A stretch of DNA of 64,000 bases from positions 668 through 64,667 of the forward strand of contig NZ_QFRK01000017.1 of NCBI RefSeq assembly GCF_003143855.1, given 5' to 3'. The position numbers and the translations under genes were made by a program. Shown one piece after another: positions 44,732-52,425 of the stretch. Position 1 is the first letter of the stretch. Each line of letters begins with the position of its first letter. The notes beneath the pieces are model-generated. The model had not been told where the DNA came from and searched no databases. It worked only from the letters and a program-made list of their open reading frames with translations. The stretch comes from Streptomyces sp. NWU339 (lineage in GTDB: Bacteria; Actinomycetota; Actinomycetes; Streptomycetales; Streptomycetaceae).

Positions 44732-44905
44732 ACACCGCACCCTAGTGAGCCGCCACCCGGGCGGGGCCACCCGGTCCGGGGTCTCCGCCTCCCCGTCCGG
44801 CCGGGGAATCCGGCGTCGGACAGGCTCCCGTACGCTCGCACCTGTACCCCCACGACCTCGTGCGGGCACGCCCTCGTGAAGCCGCGATCTGGAGAGAGCA
44901 CCGCC

Positions 44906-46009
44906 GTGAGCACCCACCCCTTCCTCGGTCTGGCCCCGCTGAGCGCCACGCACTTCGCCTCGATCGAGGACCGCGTGGCACGGCTGCTGCGCACCACGCA
45001 GGACGTCGTGATCATGCAGGGTGAGGCGCTGCTGCCACTGGAGGGCGCGATCCGCGCGGTCGCGGATCCCGGCACGACCGCCCTGAACGTCGTCACGGGC
45101 CCCTACGGGCAGACCTTCGGGGACTGGCTGCGGGACTGCGGCGCCACAGTGATCGACCTGGCGGTGCCGTTCCACACGGCGGTGACGGCCGGGCAGATCC
45201 GCGAGGCCTTCGCCGGGCATCCGGAGATCGACTTCGTCTCCCTGGTGCACGCGGAGGCGGCCACCGGGAACACCAACCCGGTCGCGGAGATCGGCGAGGC
45301 GGTGCGGGAGCACGGGGCGCTGTTCTATCTGGACGCGGTGGCGTCGATCGGGGCGGAACCGGTGCTGCCGGACGCGTGGGGCGTGGACCTGTGCGTGATC
45401 GGGGCGCAGAAGGCGATGGGCGGTCCGGCGGGTGTGTCGGCGGTGTCGGTGAGCGAGCGGGCGTGGGCCCGGATGGCGGCGAACCCGCGGGCGCCGCGCC
45501 GCTCGTACCTGTCGCTGCTGGACTGGAAGGAGCGCTGGATCGACGGGGGCCGTACGGCGCTGCCGCACGCGCCGGCACAGCTGGAGATGCTGGCGCTTCA
45601 GGCGTGTGTGGAGCACATCGAGGCGGTGGGCCTGGACACGGTGACAGCGCGGCACGCGACGGCCGCCGCGGCGACGCGGGCTGGGGCGCTCGCGCTGGGC
45701 GGCGGCTTGGCGCCGTACGTCCACGAGGCGTCCGAGGCGGCTCCGGTCGCCACGACCCTGCGGGCCCCGTCGGGCACGGTGGCCGCGGAGCTGGTGGCCC
45801 ACGCCCTGGCCGTGGACCCGGCGCTCCCGCTGGCCGCGGGGGGCGGGGCACTGGCCAAGGAGATGATCCGCGTCAACCACTACGGCTCCGACGCGACCCG
45901 GGGCGCGGTACGGGCGAGCCTGGCGGCCCTGGGCACCGCGCTGGCGGAGCAGGGCCTGACGGTGGACGTGCGGGGCGCCCTGAGCGCGGCCGACGACGCC
46001 TGGCGGTAA
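44906..46009 (+). CDS. Class V aminotransferase (serine-glyoxylate/alanine-glyoxylate type)
   Basis: A 367-residue PLP enzyme. The Schiff-base Lys169 lies in VIGAQKAMGGPAGVSAV, Asp143 in FYLDAVASIGAEP contacts the cofactor, and the N-terminal VVTGPYGQTFGDWL binds phosphate. The family exchanges amino groups between serine, alanine or aspartate and glyoxylate/pyruvate. The GTG has GGAGAGAG upstream. It lies 448 bases before the ectoine operon; a link to ectoine precursor supply is possible but not shown. Confidence 0.87.
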   Translation: MSTHPFLGLAPLSATHFASIEDRVARLLRTTQDVVIMQGEALLPLEGAIRAVADPGTTALNVVTGPYGQTFGDWLRDCGATVIDLAVPFHTAVTAGQIREAFAGHPEIDFVSLVHAEAATGNTNPVAEIGEAVREHGALFYLDAVASIGAEPVLPDAWGVDLCVIGAQKAMGGPAGVSAVSVSERAWARMAANPRAPRRSYLSLLDWKERWIDGGRTALPHAPAQLEMLALQACVEHIEAVGLDTVTARHATAAAATRAGALALGGGLAPYVHEASEAAPVATTLRAPSGTVAAELVAHALAVDPALPLAAGGGALAKEMIRVNHYGSDATRGAVRASLAALGTALAEQGLTVDVRGALSAADDAWR

Positions 46010-46457
46010 GCCCGCGCAAGACGGCTCCGAAGCCGGGCGGGAGTGTGTCGGCGGCACGGCGGGGGCATGAGGGGCCGACCGGCCACGGGCGACCGAAATC
46101 ATGAATTCCATAGGATTACCAGAAGCAATCAGGGGCATTCTTACCCAGCATTCTCCCGCTTATTTCAATACAACCTTCTAGGGCAGCTTCCCACTTCCTT
46201 CTGCCCGCTTTCTTCGGACCTAAACGCAACGATTCAGCGGGGCGGGAAGCGACGCATCCGGGGCTCTCTCGCGGGAGTTATGCACTTGTGACCGGTCCCA
46301 CAGCGCGACCGATTTGCGCCTTGTATTCACTGCAAAACTGGGCATCTCGCCTGCCTTCCGCTTGCGGCTTCACGCCCGCGCGATAACATAGTTCAAGCCA
46401 CCAGGTAACCCCGGCAGCCGATGCAATTTTGCATTTACCTGGGTAAGTTCAATTCAC
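46010..46457 (+). promoter_or_regulatory. ectABCD promoter region with nested palindromes
   Basis: This 448-base gap is clearly AT-richer than its surroundings and holds no supported gene. Close to ectA lie ATGCAA-TT-TTGCAT (46421-46434), an adjacent TTACC-TG-GGTAA (46435-46446), and CCAGGTAA at 46401-46408. The last pairs with TTACCTGG (46435-46442) to enclose the first palindrome. These may be operators for an osmotic or nitrogen regulator; GlnR is reported to repress ect genes in S. coelicolor. ectA has no strong ribosome-binding site. Confidence 0.5.
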
Positions 46458-46964
46458 ATGAGTGCCGCTCAAGCAGACCCGCACATGGATCGCCCCGCCC
46501 CGGCGGACGGAGCCGCGCTGTGGCGGATAGCGAGGGACTCGAAAACCCTCGACCTGAACTCGTCGTACAGCTATCTCCTGTGGTGCCGGGACTTCGCCGC
46601 CACATCGGCCGTCGCACGCGACGCCGACGGGGAGCCGATCGGCTTCGTCACCGGCTACGTACGGCCGGACAGCCTGCACACCCTGCTCGTCTGGCAGGTC
46701 GCGGTGGACGAGGCGCACCGCGGCCGCGGTCTGGCCGCCGCTCTGCTCGACGGTCTGGTCGCACGGACCGCCGCGGAACACGGAGTGAACACCGTGGAGA
46801 CCACCATCACCCCGGGGAACACCGCCTCCGAGCGCCTGTTCACCGCGTTCGCCGAGCGCCACGGCGCCCGGCTGGAGCGCGAGGTGCTGTTCGAGGCCGA
46901 CCAGTTCCCCGACGGACCGCACGACCCCGAGGTCCTGTACCGCATCGGTCCCCTCGCCCCCTGA
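46458..46964 (+). CDS. ectA: L-2,4-diaminobutyrate acetyltransferase EctA
   Basis: A 168-residue GNAT enzyme that acetylates 2,4-diaminobutyrate, the second step of ectoine synthesis. The acetyl-CoA loop is WQVAVDEAHRGRGLAAALLDGL (about 76-97). DLNSSYSYLLWCRDFAATS (about 32-50) and TVETTITPGNTASERLF are EctA-specific. It begins at an ATG without a good Shine-Dalgarno sequence (GGGTAAG about 10 bases away). It is the first gene of ectABCD. Confidence 0.95.
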   Translation: MSAAQADPHMDRPAPADGAALWRIARDSKTLDLNSSYSYLLWCRDFAATSAVARDADGEPIGFVTGYVRPDSLHTLLVWQVAVDEAHRGRGLAAALLDGLVARTAAEHGVNTVETTITPGNTASERLFTAFAERHGARLEREVLFEADQFPDGPHDPEVLYRIGPLAP

Positions 46965-47053
46965 CCTTCGGTCCCCCCCCGCACGAAGAAGTGCGTCACT
47001 CCGCCGATCCCCGACTCCCTCCGACCTCCCACGCCAACGAGGAGCGATTCGTC

Positions 47054-48325
47054 GTGACCATCACCCAGCCCGATCTGAGCGTCTTCGAGACCCTTGAGTC
47101 CGAGGTGCGCAGCTACTGCCGTGGCTGGCCCACCATCTTCGACCGCGCGCACGGCAGCCGCATGTACGACGAGGACGGCCACGAGTACCTCGACTTCTTC
47201 GCCGGAGCCGGTTCACTCAACTACGGCCACAACAACCCCGTACTGAAACGGGCGCTGATCGACTATCTGGAGCGGGACGGCGTCACCCACGGGCTCGACA
47301 TGTCGACGACGGCCAAACGCGCGTTCCTGGAGTCCTTCCAGAACTGGATCCTGCGCCCGCGCGACCTGCCGTACAAGGTCATGTTCCCGGGCCCGACGGG
47401 CACCAACGCCGTCGAGTCGGCGCTGAAGCTGGCGCGGAAGGTGAAGGGGCGCGAGTCGATCGTGTCGTTCACCAACGCCTTCCACGGCATGTCGCTGGGC
47501 TCGCTCGCCGTGACCGGCAACGCCTTCAAGCGGGCCGGGGCCGGCATCCCGCTGGTGCACGGCACGCCCATGCCGTTCGACAACTACTTCGACGGCACGG
47601 TCGAGGACTTCCTGTGGTTCGAGCGGCTGCTGGAGGACCAGGGCTCCGGCCTCAACAAGCCGGCCGCCGTGATCGTCGAGACCGTGCAGGGCGAGGGCGG
47701 CATCAACGTCGCCCGGCCCCAGTGGCTGCGCGCCCTGTCCGAGCTGTGCGCACGCCAGGACATGCTGCTCATCGTCGACGACATCCAGATGGGCTGCGGC
47801 CGTACCGGCGCCTTCTTCTCCTTCGAGGAGGCGGGCATCACGCCGGACATCGTCACCGTGTCCAAGTCGATCAGCGGCTACGGCCTGCCCATGGCGCTGA
47901 CCCTGTTCAAGCCCGAACTGGACGTCTGGGAGCCGGGGGAGCACAACGGCACCTTCCGCGGCAACAACCCGGCCTTCGTCACGGCGACCGCCACCCTGGA
48001 GGCCTACTGGGCCGACGGGTCGGCGATGGAGAAGCAGACCCGTTCGCGCGGCGAGCAGGTCGAGCAGTCGCTGATCGCCATCGCCGAGGAGAACCTCACC
48101 GACGTGAAGGAGTACCGCGGCCGCGGGCTGGTGTGGGGCCTGGAGTTCCACGACAAGGAGCGCGCGGGGCGGATCGCCGAACGCGCCTTCCAGCTCGGGC
48201 TGCTGATCGAGACCTCCGGCCCCGAGAGCGAGGTCGTCAAACTCCTCCCGGCCCTGACCATCACCCCGGACGAGCTGGACGAGGGGCTGCGGACGCTGGC
48301 CCGCGCCGTCCGCGAGACCGCCTGA
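47054..48325 (+). CDS. ectB: Diaminobutyrate-2-oxoglutarate transaminase EctB
   Basis: A 423-residue class III PLP aminotransferase that makes 2,4-diaminobutyrate from aspartate semialdehyde and glutamate, the first committed step. Schiff-base Lys271 lies in VTVSKSISGYGLPMA. Asp243 in IVDDIQMGCGRTG contacts the pyridine N, and GPTGTNAVESALKLAR holds the phosphate. The GTG has GAGGAG upstream and starts 89 bases after ectA. The stop lies within a short CTGAACCAC repeat. Confidence 0.96.
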   Translation: MTITQPDLSVFETLESEVRSYCRGWPTIFDRAHGSRMYDEDGHEYLDFFAGAGSLNYGHNNPVLKRALIDYLERDGVTHGLDMSTTAKRAFLESFQNWILRPRDLPYKVMFPGPTGTNAVESALKLARKVKGRESIVSFTNAFHGMSLGSLAVTGNAFKRAGAGIPLVHGTPMPFDNYFDGTVEDFLWFERLLEDQGSGLNKPAAVIVETVQGEGGINVARPQWLRALSELCARQDMLLIVDDIQMGCGRTGAFFSFEEAGITPDIVTVSKSISGYGLPMALTLFKPELDVWEPGEHNGTFRGNNPAFVTATATLEAYWADGSAMEKQTRSRGEQVEQSLIAIAEENLTDVKEYRGRGLVWGLEFHDKERAGRIAERAFQLGLLIETSGPESEVVKLLPALTITPDELDEGLRTLARAVRETA

Positions 48326-48416
48326 ACCACCTGAACCACCTGCTGAACCGTCCGGGCCCGGGGCCCGGACGGCCCGCAGGCACCATCACCACCATCACCA
48401 CCATCACCACCATCAC
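48322..48416 (+). repeat. Two 9-bp tandem arrays between ectB and ectC
   Basis: Two copies of CTGAACCAC (48322-48339), the first overlapping the ectB stop codon, are followed by four perfect copies of CACCATCAC (48381-48416). The array ends just before the AAGGAGG ribosome-binding site of ectC. Neither neighbouring gene is in frame with it as a continuing protein. Confidence 0.9.
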
Positions 48417-48436
48417 CAAGGAGGCGTCGCAGCACC

Positions 48437-48835
48437 GTGATTGTCCGTTCCTTCAAGGAGCTCGAGGGCACCGACCGGCATGTGAAGTCCGCGTCGGGCA
48501 CCTGGGAGAGCAAGCGCATCGTCCTCGCCAAGGAGAACGTCGGGTTCTCCTTGCACGAGACCATCCTGTACACCGGTACGGAGACGTCGATGTGGTACGC
48601 CAACCACATCGAGGCCGTCGTCTGTGTGGAGGGAGAGGCAGAGCTCACCGACCACGATTCCGGGCTGACGCACACGATCACACCCGGGACCATGTACCTC
48701 CTCGACGGGCACGAGAAGCACACACTGCGGGTGAAGAAGGACTTCCGCTGCATCTGCGTCTTCAACCCGCCCGTGACCGGACGGGAGGACCACGACGAGA
48801 ACGGCGTATACCCGCTGCTCACCGAGGAGGTGTGA
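48437..48835 (+). CDS. ectC: L-ectoine synthase EctC
   Basis: A 132-residue cupin that cyclises N-acetyl-diaminobutyrate to ectoine. The conserved MIVRSFKELEGTDRHV start, TSMWYANHIEAVVCVEGEAEL (cupin metal region) and GTMYLLDGHEKHTLR, with the iron/metal ligands, are all present, and the length is normal. The GTG is preceded by AAGGAGG about 12 bases away. ectD follows after six bases. Confidence 0.97.
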   Translation: MIVRSFKELEGTDRHVKSASGTWESKRIVLAKENVGFSLHETILYTGTETSMWYANHIEAVVCVEGEAELTDHDSGLTHTITPGTMYLLDGHEKHTLRVKKDFRCICVFNPPVTGREDHDENGVYPLLTEEV

Positions 48836-48841
48836 GGTTCC

Positions 48842-49753
48842 ATGACCACCGTGACCCCCAGCACCGAGACGCACGTCCCCGACCTCTATCCCACCCGCGG
48901 CTCCGCCGAGGTCATCACCCCGCGGCAGGACCCGGTCGTCTGGGGCGCCCCGGACGCGCCCGGCCCGATCTCTCCGGCCGACCTCGGGGCGTTCGAGCGT
49001 GACGGCTTCCTCGCCGTCGATCAGCTGATCACCGAGGACGAGGTCGCCGTCTACCGGGACGAACTGAACCGGCTGGTCGCCGACCCGGCGATCCGGGCCG
49101 ACGAGCGGTCGATCGTCGAACCGCGGTCCAAGGAGATCCGCTCGGTCTTCGAGGTCCACCGGATCAGTGAGGTGTTCGCGCGGCTGGTGCGCGACGAGCG
49201 GGTGGTCGGCCGGGCCCGGCAGATCCTCGGCTCGGACGTGTACGTCCACCAGTCCCGGATCAACGTCAAGCCGGGCTTCGGGGCCAGTGGCTTCTACTGG
49301 CACTCGGACTTCGAGACCTGGCACGCCGAGGACGGTCTGCCGCGGATGCGGACGGTGTCCGTGTCGATCGCGCTGACCGAGAACTTCGACACCAACGGCG
49401 GACTCATGATCATGCCGGGGTCGCACAAGACGTTCCTCGGGTGTGCGGGGGCCACACCGAAGGACAACTACAAGAAGTCGCTGCAGATGCAGGACGCGGG
49501 CACGCCCTCCGACGAGGGGCTGACCGCGCTGGCGTCCGAGTACGGCATCAAGCTGTTCACCGGCGCGGCCGGCTCGGCGACGTGGTTCGACTGCAACGCC
49601 ATGCACGGCTCCGGGGACAACATCACGCCGTTCCCGCGCAGCAACGTGTTCATCGTGTTCAACAGCGTCGACAACACGGCCGTCGAGCCGTTCGCGGCGC
49701 CGGTCCGGCGTCCCGAGTACATCGGGGCACGGGACTTCACACCGGTGACGTGA
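48842..49753 (+). CDS. ectD: Ectoine hydroxylase EctD
   Basis: A 303-residue Fe(II)/2-oxoglutarate dioxygenase that converts ectoine to 5-hydroxyectoine. The 2-His-1-Asp triad is His154 and Asp156 in GFYWHSDFETWH and His255 in NAMHGSGDN. The EctD signature (GFYWHSDFETWHAEDG) is complete, and NVFIVFNSVDN follows. GAGGAGG for this gene overlaps the end of ectC. The operon ends at a hairpin downstream, so the strain should make hydroxyectoine. Confidence 0.97.
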   Translation: MTTVTPSTETHVPDLYPTRGSAEVITPRQDPVVWGAPDAPGPISPADLGAFERDGFLAVDQLITEDEVAVYRDELNRLVADPAIRADERSIVEPRSKEIRSVFEVHRISEVFARLVRDERVVGRARQILGSDVYVHQSRINVKPGFGASGFYWHSDFETWHAEDGLPRMRTVSVSIALTENFDTNGGLMIMPGSHKTFLGCAGATPKDNYKKSLQMQDAGTPSDEGLTALASEYGIKLFTGAAGSATWFDCNAMHGSGDNITPFPRSNVFIVFNSVDNTAVEPFAAPVRRPEYIGARDFTPVT

Positions 49754-49809
49754 GCGCGGTACCCGGAACGGGTGTCGCGAACGCGTGACGTGCGCGCGAC
49801 GGTGACTGC

Positions 49810-49848
49810 GGGCCGGGCCTCCTCGTGTGGGACGGGAGGCACCGGCCC
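49810..49848 (+). terminator. Terminator of the ectABCD operon
   Basis: GGGCCGGGCCTCC (49810-49822) pairs with 49835-49848 with a single bulged A, around a 12-base loop. It lies 57 bases after the ectD stop and also faces the convergent aminotransferase gene, whose stop is at 49891. Confidence 0.75.
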
Positions 49849-49890
49849 GCTGCCGTGCGCGTGACCGGGCCGGCGTGGGCCCCGGCCTCC

Positions 49891-50943
49891 TCAGCCGGAC
49901 AGGGCGTCCAGCAGCCGGTCCACGTCGGACGGTGTGTTGTAGAGGTGGAAGGACGCCCGCAGATGGCCGGCCCGGTTGGACAGAGCGAGGCCGGCCCGGT
50001 CCAACTCGGGCTGGAGACGGCCCAGTTCCGGCACGGAGACGATGGCCGAGCCGGGTGCGGGCACGGGCTCGTGGCCCAGCGTGGCGAGCCCCGCCCGGAA
50101 GCGGTCGGCGAGGGCGAGATCATGGGCGTGGATCGTCTCCACACCGATCTCCTCGACGAGTTCGAGGGAGGCGCGCAGTCCCGCGTAGGTGAACAGGGCA
50201 GGGCTCACATCGAACCGGCGCGCCGAGTGGGCGAGTTCGGTGACGGGTCCGTAGCAGCTGTCCCAGGGCCTCTCCCCCGCGACCCACCCCGCCTGCACCG
50301 GGGTCAGCCCACCGAAGTCCTCCGGCACCACGAGGAAGGCCGCCCCGTGCGGGCCGAGCAGCCACTTGTAGGTGATGGCGACGTAGTAGTCGTGGGCGTC
50401 GGCGTCGACCGGCAGCCAGCCGGCCGCCTGGGAGAAGTCGACGTAGGTGCGCGCGCCGTGCTCCCCGGCCGCTTCCCGCAGCGCGGGCAGATCGGCGATC
50501 CGGCCGTCGGCGGACTGCACGGCGCTCACGGCGACCAGGGCGGTGTCCGGACGGACGGACTCGGGGAGCCGCTCCAGGGGCACGGCCCGCACCTTGAGGT
50601 CACCGCGTACGTGGAACGGGTTGAGCACCGAGGTGAAGTCGCCCTCGACGGTGAGGACTTCGGCACCCGGCGGCAGTGCGGCCGCGATCAGGGCGGTGCA
50701 GAGAGCGGCGGTGGCGCCGGCCGCCACGCGCTCGACGGGGACGCCGGCCAGCCGGGCGTAGGCGGCCCGGCACGCCTCGACATCGTCGAACAGCGGATCC
50801 AGCGGGCCGCCCTCGGCCCTCAGCCGCACGGCCTCTTCGAGGGCGGTCACCGTACGCGCGGGCAGCAGGCCACTGCTCGCGGTGTTGAGGAAGGTGTTCT
50901 TCGGGGTGAACTCGGCACGGACGAGGTTCGCGAAGGTCTCCAT
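49891..50943 (-). CDS. Class V aminotransferase/cysteine-desulfurase-like PLP protein
   Basis: A 350-residue PLP enzyme. Lys193 in AITYKWLLGPHGAAFLVVP forms the Schiff base, and Asp169 in TYVDFSQAAGWLPVD contacts the cofactor. FLNTASSGLLPARTV near the N terminus is typical of the isopenicillin-N-epimerase/CsdA-like branch. No active-site Cys of desulfurases is evident. The ATG at 50943 is used; an in-frame ATG at 50979 is the alternative. It is convergent with ectD and 61 bases upstream of the FrnE-like stop on the same strand. Its substrate is unknown. Confidence 0.85.
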   Translation of the reverse strand: METFANLVRAEFTPKNTFLNTASSGLLPARTVTALEEAVRLRAEGGPLDPLFDDVEACRAAYARLAGVPVERVAAGATAALCTALIAAALPPGAEVLTVEGDFTSVLNPFHVRGDLKVRAVPLERLPESVRPDTALVAVSAVQSADGRIADLPALREAAGEHGARTYVDFSQAAGWLPVDADAHDYYVAITYKWLLGPHGAAFLVVPEDFGGLTPVQAGWVAGERPWDSCYGPVTELAHSARRFDVSPALFTYAGLRASLELVEEIGVETIHAHDLALADRFRAGLATLGHEPVPAPGSAIVSVPELGRLQPELDRAGLALSNRAGHLRASFHLYNTPSDVDRLLDALSG

Positions 50944-51004
50944 GAGACCACTCTGCGGTCCCGGGATCTCCCCGTCCATCGGCTTTCAGGCCCGTACGGC
51001 GGAG

Positions 51005-51715
51005 TCAGCCCTGCGGGACCGCGCAGCCGTCGGGGCCGCAGGCCTCCGCGTCGCCGTCGACGATCTTCAGCGGCGACCGCTCGCCCCACGCCTGGGTCAG
51101 CGCCCGGGTGAACACCTCGGCGGGCTGGGCGCCGGAGACGCCGTACTTGCGGTCGAGGACGAAGAAGGGCACGCCCCGCGCGCCGAGTTCCGCGGCTTCC
51201 CGCTGGTCCTCGCGCACCTCGGCGGCGTACGCGTCCGGGTCGGCCAGGACCGCGTGGGCGGCGTCGGTGTCGAGGCCGGCGGCGGTGGCGAGTTCGAGGA
51301 GGCGTTCGTCGTCGCCGAAGACGGACCGCTCCTCGGCGAAGTTCGCCCGGTAGAGGAGGTCGAGCAGCTCCACCTGGCGGCCCTGGGTGCGGGCGAAGTG
51401 CAACAGGCGGTGCATGTCGAAGGTGGCGCCGTGGTCACGGCCCCGGGTGCGGTACGGCAGTCCCTCGGCCGCGGCCTGGGCGCCGAGGTTGTCCTCACCG
51501 GCCTCGGCCTGTGCCTGGCTCATGCCGTACTTCTTGGTCAGCATCGTGAGCACGGGCTGGATGTCGTCCTTGGCCCGGCCGGGGTCCAGCTCGAAGGAGC
51601 GGTGCACCACCTCGACGTCGTCACGGTGCGGGAACTCGCCGAGCGCCTTCTCGAACCGCGCCTTGCCGACATAGCACCAGGGGCACGCGATGTCCGACCA
51701 GATTTCGACACGCAT
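51005..51715 (-). CDS. DsbA-family (FrnE-like) thiol oxidoreductase
   Basis: A 236-residue cytoplasmic thioredoxin-fold protein with the active-site CPWC in EIWSDIACPWCYVGKARFE (about 5-23). A helical insertion follows, and the cis-Pro loop is GARGVPFFVLDRKYGVSGAQ. No signal peptide is present. FrnE-type proteins act in disulfide chemistry or isomerisation during stress or polyketide processing. A CGPDGC motif near the C terminus may form a second redox pair. The upstream gap of 75 bases separates it from the GNAT gene. Confidence 0.9.
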   Translation of the reverse strand: MRVEIWSDIACPWCYVGKARFEKALGEFPHRDDVEVVHRSFELDPGRAKDDIQPVLTMLTKKYGMSQAQAEAGEDNLGAQAAAEGLPYRTRGRDHGATFDMHRLLHFARTQGRQVELLDLLYRANFAEERSVFGDDERLLELATAAGLDTDAAHAVLADPDAYAAEVREDQREAAELGARGVPFFVLDRKYGVSGAQPAEVFTRALTQAWGERSPLKIVDGDAEACGPDGCAVPQG

Positions 51716-51790
51716 CGTTGAGGCACTCTCCCAGGGGTGAGGACACGGAGACTCCCTCCGCTGCCTGCGTGAACGTTCAACCAGTGGGGT

Positions 51791-52297
51791 TCATTCCCCC
51801 GGCACGGCGAAGCACAGATGGAGGTGGTGGTCGTCCTCGGCGGGCGGATGTCCCGGGTCCGGGATCCAGCCGTGGCGGGCGTAGAAGGCCTGGGCCCGCC
51901 GGTTGCCGCTGTGCACCTCGAGCACGGCGGTCCGTCGGCCGTTCGCCCGCCACTCCTCGACGCAGGCGGTGTGCAGGGCCGTGCCGACGCCTGCGCGCCA
52001 GTGCCCCGGGTCGACGTGGAACTGGAACAGCTTGACCGTGTCGGCGAGGGCGCCCGGCGGGGTGCGGAACGAGGCGATGCCGACCAGGCGGCCGTCCCGC
52101 ACCGCGCACAGCACCTGCACGTCGGGGTGCTCGACGGCCTCCTGCCAGCGCGCCCGCCAGTCGGTGCCGTCGTCGGGGAGGCCCTCCGGGTAGTACGTGG
52201 AGCGGGCGCGCAGGTGCAGCGCGGCGATGTCCGCGGCCTCGGCCGCCAGGGCGGTCCTGATCACTAAGGAGTCCATGGTCCGGTGCGATTCGATCAT
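51791..52297 (-). CDS. GNAT family N-acetyltransferase
   Basis: A 168-residue acetyltransferase. The acetyl-CoA binding motif is FQFHVDPGHWRAGVGTALHTACVEEW, followed by AVLEVHSGNRRAQAFYARHGW, the standard C-terminal GNAT segment. The ATG at 52297 is tentative; a second in-frame ATG lies at 52276, and neither has a clear ribosome-binding site. The acceptor substrate is unknown. Confidence 0.85.
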   Translation of the reverse strand: MIESHRTMDSLVIRTALAAEAADIAALHLRARSTYYPEGLPDDGTDWRARWQEAVEHPDVQVLCAVRDGRLVGIASFRTPPGALADTVKLFQFHVDPGHWRAGVGTALHTACVEEWRANGRRTAVLEVHSGNRRAQAFYARHGWIPDPGHPPAEDDHHLHLCFAVPGE

Positions 52298-52362
52298 GCA
52301 CTGCAGGACGTTCCCCGGCGGGCGGTGGTTCCCGGTGTGCCGGCCTCCGTCGCGTTCCGCCG

Positions 52363-52403
52363 CGCGGGGCCCGTCCGGCGGATCCTGCCGGACGGGCCCC
52401 GCG
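52363..52403 (-). terminator. Strong terminator after the aldehyde dehydrogenase gene
   Basis: CGCGGGGCCCGTCCGGC (52363-52379) pairs perfectly over 17 bp with 52387-52403 around the loop GGATCCT. On the minus strand it lies about 20 bases after the dehydrogenase stop and before the GNAT start. Confidence 0.9.
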
Positions 52404-52425
52404 TGCCGTGCGGTGCCGGGCGCGC

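Noticed and set aside
44732..46138. Upstream extension of the amidohydrolase frame
   Set aside because: It lies antisense to the class V aminotransferase; amidohydrolase homology begins at the ATG at 44731.
48381..48416. Twelve consecutive His codons (CACCATCAC array) as a cloning-vector polyhistidine tag
   Set aside because: The run is not in frame with ectB or ectC, no start precedes it, and the flanks are continuous ectoine operon sequence; a native 9-bp repeat explains it.
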